Numbered from the stretch's first letter, positions 15,509-25,347 are shown. The stretch: 39,406 bases of DNA from Candidatus Limivivens intestinipullorum (GCA_018711185.1 DVIQ01000058.1:1-39406); one strand, 5' to 3'. Program-made: numbers and translations. Notes: generated by a model not told the origin, from the letters alone.

Positions 15509-17863
15509 TTATACAATTCTTTTAAATTTCTTTTCCAGCTCGTATTTTGTCATGGAAATAATCGTCGGGCGTCCGTGGGGACAGTTGTAGGGGTTGTCCA
15601 GGGTCAGAAGCTCGTCGATCAGGGCATGAATCTCTGCCACGGACATGGCGTGATTCCCTTTTACAGCGGCCTTGCAGGACATGGAGGCCACCTTTTCGTT
15701 TATCAGATCCGTCGCCATGCGCCCGTCCAGCTCTCCGAGGCTGTCCAGCATTTCCATGAAGAGGTCCTTCTGAGCGATGCCGTAGAGGTTATCCGGAACC
15801 GCCCGGATCGAATAGTCGCTTCCGCCAAAGGGCTCGATCTCAAAGCCGATGCTGGTAAAGCTGTCCATATACTGGTTCAGAAGGTTCTCCTCCTGCAAAG
15901 ACAGGCTCAGGATAATCGGCGGCGAAATTTGCTGGGAAGTGTGCTCCTTTGTCTTCAGTTTTTTCATGGTCCGCTCAAAAAGCACTTTCTCATGGGCCGC
16001 GTGCTGGTCGATAATATACAGAGAATCCCGAAATTCCACAAGCCAGTAAGTGTCGAAAAGCTGGCCGATAATCTTGTGCTCCTTTACGTTTTCTCTGGAA
16101 AGGAGCTGGCTGTCAAAGAGGTTCATCTGCGACGCCGCCCCCTGAACCGCCTCGCCTGCGTCTGTTGCGGCGGATCCGCTCATAGCGCTCCCCTCGCCGG
16201 TTTCAGCTGCCAGGCTTTGCCCCGCCTTTTCCGGACCGGCGTTTTCTCCGGTTTCGGCGGCACCGTTTGGGCTTTGCGCCGGGCTTGCCGGGCGGCCGCA
16301 TGCAACACCGATCTGTCCGGCCGCCGCTGCCGCTTCTCCCGCGCCGGCATCTGCCCCGGTCGGCGGGGCCGCCGCTGGATTCTGCCCTGTATAGCCGGGA
16401 TCTGTCTGATTCCGCGCCGGGGTTTCTCTGTCTCCGCCGGCCATGCTTTGATCTGTATTGCCGCCGGCTTGATTTTTCCGCGCCGGATTTTCCGTGCCTT
16501 GGCCTGCCGTGTCTCCTCCGGGCGCCGGGCTTTGGGGCGTCCCGGACACGGTTTCACCGGTCCGCGTTCTCTGCGCTTCTGCCAAAGCCCCGCCGTCGAG
16601 CGCGCCTTCCGGCCGCTTAGGCGCCGACTGACCGTCCAAGCCGTCCGCTTCCTTTGGAAGCGCCGCGGACTTGGGCGGCTTCAGGACGCCCACAAATCCT
16701 TCCCGGACCGGACCGAACTCGGCGGCATCCCGTTTCAGATAGGAAATCTCCTCCCGGACCTGGGACAGGCGTTTCCGCTCAAAGGGCTCCGGCGCGGCGT
16801 CCGAGGGCTTTACCTCCTTGGCCGGCCCCTCCGCGCGGGCCTTCTCCCGGTCAAATCCCGTCTTTAAAATCAGATCCCTGTGGGAAAGGGCATCCCGGAC
16901 CGCTCCCGCCACAAATCGGTACAACCCTTCGTTGTCTGAAAAACGCAGTTCCATCTTTGTGGGATGGACATTCACGTCCAAAAGCTGGCCGTCTATGGAG
17001 ATGTGCAGGACCGTAAAGGGGTATTTGTGCTGCATCATAAAATTTTTGTAGCCGTCCTCGATGGCCTTGCTGATCACACTGCTCCGGATGTAGCGGCCGT
17101 TGATAAAATAGTTTTCCAGGTTCCGGTTTCCCCTGGAAATCACCGGCTTCCCGATAAAGCCGGACAGCGCGGCAAACTCGCCCTTGCTTTGGATTTCCAC
17201 CAGGTTCGCGGCCACATCTCTTCCGTAAATACCGTAAATCGTCTCCCGCAGATTGTCGTTTCCGGAGGTGTAAATCCGCTGCTGCCCGTTATTGATAAAC
17301 TTAAAGGAAATGTTCGGGTGGGAAAGGGCCATCCGCTCCACCAGATCGCTGATGTAACCTGCCTCCGAGGCCGCGGATTTCAAAAATTTCCTTCTGGCCG
17401 GCGTATTGTAAAAAATATTCCGGACAAGAAAGGTGGTGCCCTCCGGAGCGCCCACCTCCTCCCAGGCCTTCTCCTGGCCGCCCTCAATCACATAGCGGGT
17501 TCCCAGAAGCTGTCCCGGCGTCTTCGTAATCACTTCCACCTGGCACACAGCGGCGATGCTGGACAGCGCCTCGCCCCGGAAACCCAAAGAGGAGACGCCA
17601 AACAGATCCTCCACCTTCGTAATCTTGCTGGTGGCATGGCGAAGGAAGGCGGTGCGCACCTGATCCGCCGGGATCCCTTCCCCGTTATCCGTAATCCGGA
17701 TCAGAGAGGTGCCTCCTTCCTTAATCTCCACCGTAACGGCGTTGGCTCCCGCGTCGATGGCGTTCTCCACCAGCTCCTTCACCACGGACGACGGCCGCTC
17801 AATCACCTCTCCCGCCGCGATTTTATCGATGGTGCTCTGATCGAGCACCGCTATTTTTTTCAT
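15509..17863 (-). CDS. mutL: DNA mismatch repair endonuclease MutL with long low-complexity linker
   Basis: A 784-aa protein. The N-terminal GHKL ATPase shows KELVENAIDAGA, DNGEGI and GFRGEALSSIAAV. The C-terminal dimerisation domain carries the endonuclease motif DQHAAHEKVLFE (D619-E630) and CPHGRP near the end, so it is expected to be a nicking MutL. Between them, roughly residues 395-585, lies a Gly/Ala/Pro/Thr-rich linker of about 190 residues with no recognisable fold, making the protein longer than the 600-650 aa usual for Firmicutes. The ATG at 17861-17863 lies 7 bp after mutS. MutL couples mismatch recognition by MutS to strand incision. Confidence 0.95.
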   Translation of the reverse strand: MKKIAVLDQSTIDKIAAGEVIERPSSVVKELVENAIDAGANAVTVEIKEGGTSLIRITDNGEGIPADQVRTAFLRHATSKITKVEDLFGVSSLGFRGEALSSIAAVCQVEVITKTPGQLLGTRYVIEGGQEKAWEEVGAPEGTTFLVRNIFYNTPARRKFLKSAASEAGYISDLVERMALSHPNISFKFINNGQQRIYTSGNDNLRETIYGIYGRDVAANLVEIQSKGEFAALSGFIGKPVISRGNRNLENYFINGRYIRSSVISKAIEDGYKNFMMQHKYPFTVLHISIDGQLLDVNVHPTKMELRFSDNEGLYRFVAGAVRDALSHRDLILKTGFDREKARAEGPAKEVKPSDAAPEPFERKRLSQVREEISYLKRDAAEFGPVREGFVGVLKPPKSAALPKEADGLDGQSAPKRPEGALDGGALAEAQRTRTGETVSGTPQSPAPGGDTAGQGTENPARKNQAGGNTDQSMAGGDRETPARNQTDPGYTGQNPAAAPPTGADAGAGEAAAAAGQIGVACGRPASPAQSPNGAAETGENAGPEKAGQSLAAETGEGSAMSGSAATDAGEAVQGAASQMNLFDSQLLSRENVKEHKIIGQLFDTYWLVEFRDSLYIIDQHAAHEKVLFERTMKKLKTKEHTSQQISPPIILSLSLQEENLLNQYMDSFTSIGFEIEPFGGSDYSIRAVPDNLYGIAQKDLFMEMLDSLGELDGRMATDLINEKVASMSCKAAVKGNHAMSVAEIHALIDELLTLDNPYNCPHGRPTIISMTKYELEKKFKRIV

Positions 17864-17870
17864 TCTCTCA

Positions 17871-20507
17871 TCACCATCTGTTTTTCAGCTTATTCTGGAG
17901 CCGGTAAAGGGTATTTAAAGCCTCAACCGGCGTCAGGGTACTGATGTCAATGTCATTGAGCTCCTGAATAATGTCCTGGTCGCTGACCGTGTCCAGCAGG
18001 GACATCTGGTCCAGGTCCACCTGGTCGTATTTCTTTTTCTTGGGCTTTGGCTTCGCGCCCACCGGCGTAATGTCTTTTGCCGTGATGTCCGCGTCCGTCA
18101 GCTCCTGACACAGCTCCTTGGCCCGCTCGATGACGGAATCAGGAATCCCCGCCAGCTTGGCCACCTGGATTCCGTAGCTGCGGTCCGCGCCGCCCTTGAC
18201 GATTTTCCGGAGAAATACAATGTCGTCCCCCTTCTCCTTCACGGCAATGCAGTAGTTGTTGACACTGGAAAGCTTGCCTTCCAGCTCCGTCAGCTCATGG
18301 TAGTGGGTGGCGAACAGGGTTTTCGCGCCCAGAAGCTTTGGATTGCTGATGTGCTCCACCACTGCCCAGGCAATGCTCAAACCGTCAAAGGTACTGGTTC
18401 CCCTTCCGATCTCGTCCAGGATCAGAAGGCTTTTGGACGTGGCGTTCCGCAGAATGTTCGCCACCTCGGTCATCTCCACCATAAAGGTACTCTGGCCGCT
18501 GGCGAGATCGTCGGAAGCGCCGACCCTGGTAAAAATCCGGTCCACAATGCCGATGTTCGCGGACTGGGCCGGCACAAAGGAGCCGATCTGGGCCAGCAGC
18601 ACAATCAGGGCGGACTGGCGCATATAGGTGGATTTTCCGGCCATGTTCGGGCCCGTGATGATAGAAATCCGGTGGCTTCCGTTATCCAGGTAGGTGTCGT
18701 TGGCGATAAACATATCGTTGGAAATCATCCGCTCCACCACGGGATGCCGGCCGTTCTTAATGTCGATCACCCCTTTTGTGTTGATCTTCGGGCGCACATA
18801 TTGATTCTGCTCCGCCGTAACCGCCAGGGCCGCGAACACATCCAGAAGGGCCACTGCCTTGGCGGACGACTGAATCCGCAGGATTTCCCTGGCGATGGTA
18901 TCCCGTATTTCCCCGAATACATCGTATTCAATGGAAAAAAGCTTTTCCTCCGCGCCCAGAATCATGTCTTCCAGCTCCTTGAGCTCCGGAGTGATATAGC
19001 GCTCCGCGTTGGTCAGCGTCTGCTTGCGGGTATAGTAATCCGGCACCATATCCTTATAGGAATTGGTCACCTCCAGATAATAGCCGAATACCTTGTTGAA
19101 CTTCACCTTCAGGTTCTTAATTCCTGTTTTTTCCCGTTCCTTCGCCTCCAGCTCGGCAAGCCAGTTCTTTCCTTCCGTCTTTGCCTGGCGCAGTTTGTCT
19201 ATTTTTTCCAGATAGCCTTCCTTAATGATGCCGCCCTCCTTGATCACAATGGGCGGATCATCCATAATGGCTTTGTCAATGAGCTCGCACAGATCCGAAA
19301 GCTCGTCCATCTGCTCGTCCAGCTTACGGATCAGTTCGCTGGAAAAGCCTTTCAGAAGATATTTTATATGAGGAAGCATGGAAATCGAGGTCTTAAAGGC
19401 GATCAGATCCCTGGGATTGGCGGACTTGTAGCTGATTTTTGTCAGCAGACGCTCCATATCGTAGACCGGATTTAAGTATTCCCGGATTTCCTCCCTGGAA
19501 ATGGCGTTGTCCTTCAGCTCCGCCACCGCGTCTAGGCGCTTTTCGATGGCATCCTTTTCAATCAAAGGCTGCTCCAGAAAAGCGCGCAGCCGTCTGGCGC
19601 CCATGGCCGTCTTCGTTTTGTCCAGTACCCACAGCAGAGAGCCCTTTTTCTGCTTCTCCCTCAGGGTTTCGGTAAGCTCCAGATTCCGTCTGGTGGAGCT
19701 GTCGATCACCATATATTTCCCGGTGGTATAGGGAATCAGGCGGGTCAGATTTTCGATGGAGGTTTTCTGGGTTTCCATCAAATAGCGCAGAAGCCCTCCG
19801 GCCGCGATGGTTCCGCAGCCGTAATCTCCAAGACCGAGTCCCGCCAGGCTACTCACATGAAAATGCTCTTTCAGGGTGTTTTCACACTGCTCATCATCAA
19901 AATACCAGGCCTCCAGGGGATAAACGCTGATCCCCAGCCTGGTTTTCAAGTCCTCAAGGTCCATACCGCTGACAGTAAGAGACTGGTTGCAGATAATCTC
20001 CGACGGAGAAAACTTCGTGATCTCGTCCATGAGCTTGGCAGCCGTATCCACCTCGGTCATCAGGTAATCTCCGGTGCTGATGTCGGCTATGGAAATCCCG
20101 TAGCGGTCCGTCATGCAGACAATGCACATGATATAATTGTTTTTCGTCTCATCCAGCGCCAGGGGGCTGATATTCGTGCCGGGAGTCACCACCCGGATTA
20201 CCTCCCGGCGCACGATTCCCTTGGCGGTTTTCGGGTCCTCCATCTGCTCGCAGATGGCCACCTTAAAGCCCTTGGCCACCAGCTTGTTCAGATAGGAATC
20301 CGCCGCGTGATAGGGAATCCCGCACATGGGAGCCCGCTCCTCAAGGCCGCAGTCCTTTCCGGTCAAAGTGATCTCCAGGGCCTTGGAGGCTTTCAGGGCA
20401 TCGTCAAAAAACATCTCATAAAAATCACCCAGCCGGTAAAATAAAATACAGTCCTCATACTGTGACTTTGTCTGCATATACTGCTGCATCATTGGTGTAA
20501 GTGCCAC
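17871..20507 (-). CDS. mutS: DNA mismatch recognition ATPase MutS
   Basis: An 878-aa protein. The N-terminal mismatch-binding domain contains the conserved DFYEMFFDDA (Phe-x-Glu). Connector and lever domains follow, then the ABC-type ATPase with GPNMAGKSTYMRQ (K625), DDLASGQSTFMVEM and LLILDEIGRGTSTFDG. The start is taken as the GTG at 20505-20507, because AAAGGA lies 8 bases upstream and the protein then begins with the family pattern (M)ALTPMMQQYMQTKSQY. An in-frame start 21 codons earlier would sit inside miaB and add a foreign-looking N-terminus. It starts one base after the miaB stop, suggesting coupling. Confidence 0.95.
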   Translation of the reverse strand: MALTPMMQQYMQTKSQYEDCILFYRLGDFYEMFFDDALKASKALEITLTGKDCGLEERAPMCGIPYHAADSYLNKLVAKGFKVAICEQMEDPKTAKGIVRREVIRVVTPGTNISPLALDETKNNYIMCIVCMTDRYGISIADISTGDYLMTEVDTAAKLMDEITKFSPSEIICNQSLTVSGMDLEDLKTRLGISVYPLEAWYFDDEQCENTLKEHFHVSSLAGLGLGDYGCGTIAAGGLLRYLMETQKTSIENLTRLIPYTTGKYMVIDSSTRRNLELTETLREKQKKGSLLWVLDKTKTAMGARRLRAFLEQPLIEKDAIEKRLDAVAELKDNAISREEIREYLNPVYDMERLLTKISYKSANPRDLIAFKTSISMLPHIKYLLKGFSSELIRKLDEQMDELSDLCELIDKAIMDDPPIVIKEGGIIKEGYLEKIDKLRQAKTEGKNWLAELEAKEREKTGIKNLKVKFNKVFGYYLEVTNSYKDMVPDYYTRKQTLTNAERYITPELKELEDMILGAEEKLFSIEYDVFGEIRDTIAREILRIQSSAKAVALLDVFAALAVTAEQNQYVRPKINTKGVIDIKNGRHPVVERMISNDMFIANDTYLDNGSHRISIITGPNMAGKSTYMRQSALIVLLAQIGSFVPAQSANIGIVDRIFTRVGASDDLASGQSTFMVEMTEVANILRNATSKSLLILDEIGRGTSTFDGLSIAWAVVEHISNPKLLGAKTLFATHYHELTELEGKLSSVNNYCIAVKEKGDDIVFLRKIVKGGADRSYGIQVAKLAGIPDSVIERAKELCQELTDADITAKDITPVGAKPKPKKKKYDQVDLDQMSLLDTVSDQDIIQELNDIDISTLTPVEALNTLYRLQNKLKNRW

Positions 20508-20508
20508 G

Positions 20509-21978
20509 TTATCCGTCCTTTCTTGGGGAATCCGCCAGGGTTCCCATATAGTAAAAGCCTCTGCTTTCATCCAGGCGCACGTCCCGGATCTGTCCGAGAA
20601 GCCCGCGATCTCCCGGAAAATGTACTAGAAGGTTATTCGCCAGTCTTCCGGTCATCAGGCCCGGCGTATGGGTATTGACTTCCTCCACCAGCACCGGAAG
20701 CACCTGCCCCTGGAATCTGGAAGACCGCTCCTTCGCAATCTCCTGAACTTCCGTAAGCAGACGGCTGAAACGGTCCTTTGCCACATCCTCCGGAATCTGG
20801 TTCTCCATAACAGCGGCAGGGGTTCCCGTTCTCTTGGAATAGAGGAAGGTAAAGGCGCTGTCATAGCCCACCTTTCGCACCACATCCAGGGTTTCCTGGA
20901 AGTCCTCCTCTGTCTCCCCCGGAAAGCCCACAATGATATCCGTGGTCAGGGAAATATCCGGGATAGCCCCCCGCAGCTTGTCCACAAGCTCCAGATACCG
21001 CTCCTTTGTATACCGCCTGTTCATAATCTTCAGAAGGCGGCTGCTGCCGGACTGAAGGGGCAGATGCATGTGGGGACAGATCTTGTCATACCGGCTCATA
21101 ACCGTGATCAGGTCGTCTGAGAGATCCTTCGGATGCGAGGTCATGAAGCGGATGCGCTTGATTTTCTCCACCTGGGCAACTTCCTCCAAAAGCTGCGCGA
21201 AAGTGATCGGATGCTCCAGGTTTTTCCCGTAGGAGTTGACGTTTTGTCCAAGGAGCATCACCTCCACCACGCCGTCCTCCGCCAGGGCACGCACCTCTTT
21301 TAAGATGTCCTGAGGAGCCCGGCTGCGCTCCCGTCCTCTCACGTAGGGAACGATGCAGTAGCTGCAGAAATTATTGCAGCCGAACATGATATTTACGCCG
21401 GACTTAAAGAAATACTTCCGCTGGCAGGGCAGGTCCTCCACGATCTGATCCGTGTCCTTCCAGATATCGATAATCGTCCGGTCGGAGTCTATGGAGAGCC
21501 ATAAAAGCTCCGCGAATTTAAAAACATTGTGGGTGCCGAAAATCAGGTCCACGAAGGGATAGCTCTTTTTGATTTTCTCCACCACTTCCGGCTCCTGCAT
21601 CATACAGCCGCACAGTCCGATGCGCATGTGGGGATTTTTCTTTTTTTTGGCCCCCAGCGCGCCCAGATGGCCATATACCTTTAAATTCGCGTTCTCCCGC
21701 ACCGTGCAGGTGTTGTAGATAATCAGATCCGCGTCCTCCTGCTCTACATTCTCATAGCCGATGGCAGCCAGAATACCCCGGAATTTTTCACTGTCCCGGG
21801 CATTCATCTGGCATCCCATATTGAAAACACAGGCCCTGGGGAGACGGCCGTTTTCCTTTTGAAAATCCTTCACCCATTCTCTGCATCTCGCGATAAAGTA
21901 GTACTGCCTTTCCGGCTCCTTTGACGGAGGCGCCGCGTTCAAATCCATTTGATCGAAATTTATTATCTCATTAAACAT
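20509..21978 (-). CDS. miaB: tRNA-2-methylthio-N6-dimethylallyladenosine synthase MiaB
   Basis: A 489-aa radical-SAM methylthiotransferase. The N-terminal UPF0004 domain has its cluster cysteines in FNMGCQMN, YNTCTVREN and GLCGCMMQ. The radical-SAM motif CNNFCSYC uses C201, C205 and C208, and a C-terminal TRAM domain follows (QVLPVLVEEVN). It methylthiolates i6A37 of tRNA. The start at 21976-21978 is supported by the promoter at 22028-22057, which excludes a longer frame beginning near 22077. The GGGAG site is 14 bases from the ATG, rather far. It heads the miaB-mutS-mutL-miaA run. Confidence 0.93.
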   Translation of the reverse strand: MFNEIINFDQMDLNAAPPSKEPERQYYFIARCREWVKDFQKENGRLPRACVFNMGCQMNARDSEKFRGILAAIGYENVEQEDADLIIYNTCTVRENANLKVYGHLGALGAKKKKNPHMRIGLCGCMMQEPEVVEKIKKSYPFVDLIFGTHNVFKFAELLWLSIDSDRTIIDIWKDTDQIVEDLPCQRKYFFKSGVNIMFGCNNFCSYCIVPYVRGRERSRAPQDILKEVRALAEDGVVEVMLLGQNVNSYGKNLEHPITFAQLLEEVAQVEKIKRIRFMTSHPKDLSDDLITVMSRYDKICPHMHLPLQSGSSRLLKIMNRRYTKERYLELVDKLRGAIPDISLTTDIIVGFPGETEEDFQETLDVVRKVGYDSAFTFLYSKRTGTPAAVMENQIPEDVAKDRFSRLLTEVQEIAKERSSRFQGQVLPVLVEEVNTHTPGLMTGRLANNLLVHFPGDRGLLGQIRDVRLDESRGFYYMGTLADSPRKDG

Positions 21979-22027
21979 GTTCTTTTGATATTCTCCCTTT
22001 ATAAAACAGCTCTGCGAAGCAAACTTC

Positions 22028-22057
22028 ATTATAGCATGAGTTATGAAAGAGTGGCAA
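22028..22057 (-). promoter_or_regulatory. Sigma-A promoter of the miaB-mutS-mutL-miaA operon
   Basis: On the minus strand TTGCCA (22052-22057) and TATAAT (22028-22033) are separated by 18 bp. The start point would be near 22021, giving a leader of about 43 bases to the ATG at 21978. It lies just beyond the terminator of the preceding operon. Confidence 0.8.
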
Positions 22058-22079
22058 GAAAAGATTTTTTTACGCATAC

Positions 22080-22115
22080 AAAAGCCGCCCGCGTGATTTT
22101 AAGCGGACGGCTTTT
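22080..22115 (-). terminator. Rho-independent terminator of the opp-cyclophilin operon
   Basis: AAAAGCCGCCCGC (22080-22092) pairs with GCGGACGGCTTTT (22103-22115) over 13 positions, with a single C/A mismatch on the plus strand. On the minus-strand RNA this becomes a G-U pair, so the structure fits minus-strand transcription. The arm ends in UUUU. It starts 27 bp after the cyclophilin stop. Confidence 0.85.
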
Positions 22116-22141
22116 GCCGGATAACGAAAGCATTTTTCTTT

Positions 22142-22627
22142 TTATTCCTCCACCCGGATACTCCGGATCACCGGCATCTTGAGGGGTTTATTCCACGTCT
22201 CGGCGCCGGAAACCGGGACCTGGGCAATGGCGTCCAGCACCTCGAACCCGGATTCCATTTCCCCAAAGGCCGCGTACCGGCCGTCCAGCTTGGGAGCGTC
22301 TTGGTGTACCACGAAGAACTGGGTTCCCGCTGTGTCGAAGCCGTCATCCCTGGCCATAGAAATGGCGCCGCGGACATGCTTTAACGGATTGGGGATTCCG
22401 TTGGCCTCAAATTCTCCCTTGATATGCCAGTCGCTGTCCGTCATGATGTCGTTGTCCGGAGACCCGGCCTGGATCACATAATCCTTTACCACGCGGCACC
22501 AGGCCAGTCCGTCGTAGAAGCCGGAACGGGCGGTGTCCGCGAAATTCTTAACCGTGATGGGAGCAAGCTCCGGGAACAGGCGAAACACCATGTCCCCAAA
22601 GCCTTCCGTTGAAATAACGCAGCGCAT
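22142..22627 (-). CDS. Cyclophilin-type peptidyl-prolyl cis-trans isomerase
   Basis: A 161-aa single-domain cyclophilin without a signal peptide, so probably cytoplasmic. Family blocks are LFPELAPITVKNFADTARSGFYDGL, VIQAGSPDN, GAISMARDDGFDTAGTQFFVV and LDGRYAAFGEMESGFEVLDAIA. The usual FHR active-site triplet reads WCR here (WCRVVKDYVIQAG); the arginine is kept and the preceding residues differ. The ATG lies just after the oppA stop (8-bp gap), and its GAGG site overlaps that stop, indicating translational coupling. It is the last gene of the opp operon and is followed by a clear terminator. Confidence 0.9.
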   Translation of the reverse strand: MRCVISTEGFGDMVFRLFPELAPITVKNFADTARSGFYDGLAWCRVVKDYVIQAGSPDNDIMTDSDWHIKGEFEANGIPNPLKHVRGAISMARDDGFDTAGTQFFVVHQDAPKLDGRYAAFGEMESGFEVLDAIAQVPVSGAETWNKPLKMPVIRSIRVEE

Positions 22628-22635
22628 GACGAGCC

Positions 22636-24303
22636 TCAGTGCGCAAGAACAGACGCGTTCTTAAAGTAAATATTGGAGGAGGAGGTCATGTATACGCCCT
22701 GTACATAATCCTTCAGCAGGAAGCTGTTGGACTTATAGTAAAGAGGCAGAACCGGATATTCGGAAGAAGCGATGGCATCCGCTTCCATTACCAGCTCCGC
22801 GAACTTCTCGCTGTCCTTTTCAACACGAATCTGATCCACAACAGCGTCATACTCCGGATTGCTGTAGAAAGCGTTGTTGGATACGTCGTCCGTGTAAAGG
22901 AGCGGCAGGAAGCTCATGGGATTTACATAGTCGGCGCTCCAGCCCATGGCAGCCACTTCGTAGTCCCCGCTCTGTACGGACTCATAGAATACGGCCCAGT
23001 CGGCGGAAGTTACCTCTACGGTCAGTCCAAGATTCGTGGTCCACATCTCCGCGATGGCTTCCGCGATCTTCTTTACGTTGTCGTCTGAGTAGAAAGAAAG
23101 CTGTACGGTGGGGAATCCTTCTCCGTCCGGATAGCCGGCTTCCGCAAGGGCTGCCTTCGCGGCTTCCACATCCGCGGTGGCGGAAAGCTCATAGTTGGAA
23201 CGGCCTTCCGTAATGTCCTTTCCGTCCACGACATAGCCGGGGGCTAAGAAGCTGTAGGCAGGATCTCCCTCCACCTGGGCCACATTGTTGATCAGCGCTT
23301 CTCTGTCGATGGCCAGACACAGGGCCTTGCGAACCAGCGGATCATCGTAGGGCTCGGCGGCACAGTTGAAGTTATAGTAAACGGTTCCATAGCTGGGCTC
23401 AACCACAACGCCGGCTCCCTCCGCTTTCAGACGGGCATAATCGCTGGAAGGAATGGTGCGGACGCCGTCTACCTCGCCGTTCTCATAAGCGGTCAGCGCT
23501 GTGGAGGTGTCCAGGATATAACGGTAATTAATCTTCTCCAGTGTCACATTGTCCGCGTCCCAGTAATTTTCGTTCTTCTCCAGAATCATGCTCTCGCCCA
23601 TGTTCATCTCGGTAATCTTAAAGGGACCGTTGCACACATACGTGTCCGCGGAAGTCGTCCACTTATCGCCGTTGGCCTCAATGGTCGCTTCCTGAACCGG
23701 GAAGTACACCCACATGCTTACCATGTCCACGAAATAGGGGCAGGGCGACTTCAGCGTGTACTCAAGGGTATAATCGTCCAGCGCCTTGATCCCCACATCT
23801 TCCGCGGAAGCGGTTCCGTCATAGTACTCCTGAGCGTTTACCACATAATCCGTGATCATGTTTACATACTGAGCCGTGGTTTCCGGGGTCAGCACGCGAA
23901 GAGCGGAATATACATAGTCGCTTGCCGTGTGGTCGCTTCCGTCGCTCCACTTTAATCCCTCTCTCAGGTGGAACGTGTAAACGGTCAGATCATCGTTTAC
24001 CTCCCAGGACTCTGCCTCGCCGGGAACAACCTCGCCTGCCTCGTCATAAGTCACCAGGCCCTCAAAGCAATTCATCAGGAAGGGGGTAGCGAAGGAATTG
24101 TTCGTAACGTTCGGGTCGATTCCATCCGGTTCATTGTTCAGAACAAAGGTAATTTCCTGGTTCTCCGCAAGAACGGCTTCCTCCGCGGACTCTCCCGCCG
24201 CGGCCTGTTCCAGATCGTCGATGGTGGTGGCACTGGCCATGCCGGGTACTGCCGCGGCTGCCAGCATACTCAGCGCAAGCAGCAGACTAAGTCTTTTTTT
24301 CAT
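22636..24303 (-). CDS. oppA: Oligopeptide ABC transporter substrate-binding protein (SBP_bac_5 family)
   Basis: A 555-aa exported binding protein. The signal peptide begins [20 protein letters not shown] and is followed by ASA, a signal-peptidase-I-like site. The mature part shows the family pattern: an NNEPDGIDP start strand, [47 protein letters not shown], and a C-terminal [12 protein letters not shown]. No cysteine is present at the end of the signal sequence, so a lipoprotein anchor is not predicted, unusual for a Gram-positive OppA. An AAGGAGGAG site precedes the ATG. It follows oppF by 81 bp and would deliver peptides to OppBCDF. Confidence 0.92.
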   Translation of the reverse strand: MKKRLSLLLALSMLAAAAVPGMASATTIDDLEQAAAGESAEEAVLAENQEITFVLNNEPDGIDPNVTNNSFATPFLMNCFEGLVTYDEAGEVVPGEAESWEVNDDLTVYTFHLREGLKWSDGSDHTASDYVYSALRVLTPETTAQYVNMITDYVVNAQEYYDGTASAEDVGIKALDDYTLEYTLKSPCPYFVDMVSMWVYFPVQEATIEANGDKWTTSADTYVCNGPFKITEMNMGESMILEKNENYWDADNVTLEKINYRYILDTSTALTAYENGEVDGVRTIPSSDYARLKAEGAGVVVEPSYGTVYYNFNCAAEPYDDPLVRKALCLAIDREALINNVAQVEGDPAYSFLAPGYVVDGKDITEGRSNYELSATADVEAAKAALAEAGYPDGEGFPTVQLSFYSDDNVKKIAEAIAEMWTTNLGLTVEVTSADWAVFYESVQSGDYEVAAMGWSADYVNPMSFLPLLYTDDVSNNAFYSNPEYDAVVDQIRVEKDSEKFAELVMEADAIASSEYPVLPLYYKSNSFLLKDYVQGVYMTSSSNIYFKNASVLAH

Positions 24304-24384
24304 AGTTTCTCCTCCTTTTGGAATAATAATATGTTTCAGACAGAGCTTTGCCCTGCCGGAAAACCTGATGAAACAGGGATGTCC

Positions 24385-25344
24385 TTAATACAGATGACAG
24401 GCAACCCTGTGCCCGTTCCCGGCATCCGTAAGCTTCGGCGTTTTCTCTGCGCACTCCGGCTTCGCGTAAGGGCATCTGGTGTGGAAACGGCAGCCGGATG
24501 GCGGCTGGATGGGACTTGGAATATCTCCCTCTATACTGCTTTTTACCTTCAGCCTCGCAAGCTTTGGGTTCGCTATGGGAATGCTCCCAAGCAGGCCCTT
24601 GGTGTAGGGATGCAGAGGATTTTTATAGATTTCATCGGCCTCGCTGATCTCCACAAGCTGGCCCAGATACATAACTCCCACATCGTCGGAAACATACCGG
24701 ACCATGGAGAGGTCATGAGCGATAAATAAATAGGATACGCCCTGTTCGTCCTGATAGTCCTTCAAAAGATTGATTACCTGGGCCTGGATGGAAACGTCCA
24801 GAGCCGAAATCGGCTCGTCACAGATGACCAGCTCCGGCTTCAAAATCAGGGCTCTGGCGATGCCGACTCTCTGGCGCTGGCCTCCGGAAAACTCGTGGGC
24901 GTATCTTCCCGCGTGCTCTTTGGTCAGCCCCACGCGCTCCAGCATGGAATAGACCAGATCGTTTGCCTCCGCCTTATTTTTTACAATCCGGTGAGCCAGA
25001 AGGGGTTCCGCGATGATATCGCGCACCGTCATGCGCGCGTTTAAGGAGGCATAGGGGTCCTGGAAAATCATCTGCATTTTTTTCCGGAAGGGTTTCAGCT
25101 CTTTCTGGCTCATCCGGGTAATCTCCGTGCCGTCCAGGAAAATCTGCCCGTCCGTCACGTCGTACATACGGATTACCGTTCTGGCGCAGGTGGATTTTCC
25201 GCAGCCGGATTCCCCTACAAGTCCCAGGGTCTTTCCTCTGGCGATGGAAAAGGTCACATCGTCCACCGCGTGGACAACCTGTTTTTTCGCCGCTTTAAAA
25301 TGTTTTGTGAGGTGTTTCACCTCTAATATATTCTCACTGTTCAT
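24385..25344 (-). CDS. oppF: Oligopeptide ABC transporter ATP-binding protein OppF
   Basis: A 319-aa ABC ATPase. Walker A is GESGCGKST, the signature is FSGGQRQRVGIARAL, Walker B is LVICDEPISALDVS, and the switch histidine is in LFIAHDLSMVRYVSDDVGVMYLG. The C-terminal oligopeptide extension ends in a cysteine pattern (CRFHTRCPYAKPEC) that in this family can hold an iron-sulphur cluster. It pairs with OppD as the cytoplasmic motor. The ATG at 25342-25344 has GGAG upstream, lying in the end of oppD with a gap of only 3 bp. Confidence 0.94.
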   Translation of the reverse strand: MNSENILEVKHLTKHFKAAKKQVVHAVDDVTFSIARGKTLGLVGESGCGKSTCARTVIRMYDVTDGQIFLDGTEITRMSQKELKPFRKKMQMIFQDPYASLNARMTVRDIIAEPLLAHRIVKNKAEANDLVYSMLERVGLTKEHAGRYAHEFSGGQRQRVGIARALILKPELVICDEPISALDVSIQAQVINLLKDYQDEQGVSYLFIAHDLSMVRYVSDDVGVMYLGQLVEISEADEIYKNPLHPYTKGLLGSIPIANPKLARLKVKSSIEGDIPSPIQPPSGCRFHTRCPYAKPECAEKTPKLTDAGNGHRVACHLY

Positions 25345-25347
25345 AGC

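Noticed and set aside
15575..16867. A 430-codon open frame on the plus strand opposite mutL
   Set aside because: It is antisense to well-conserved MutL motifs, has no ribosome site or family motifs, and its length follows from the GC-rich linker composition.
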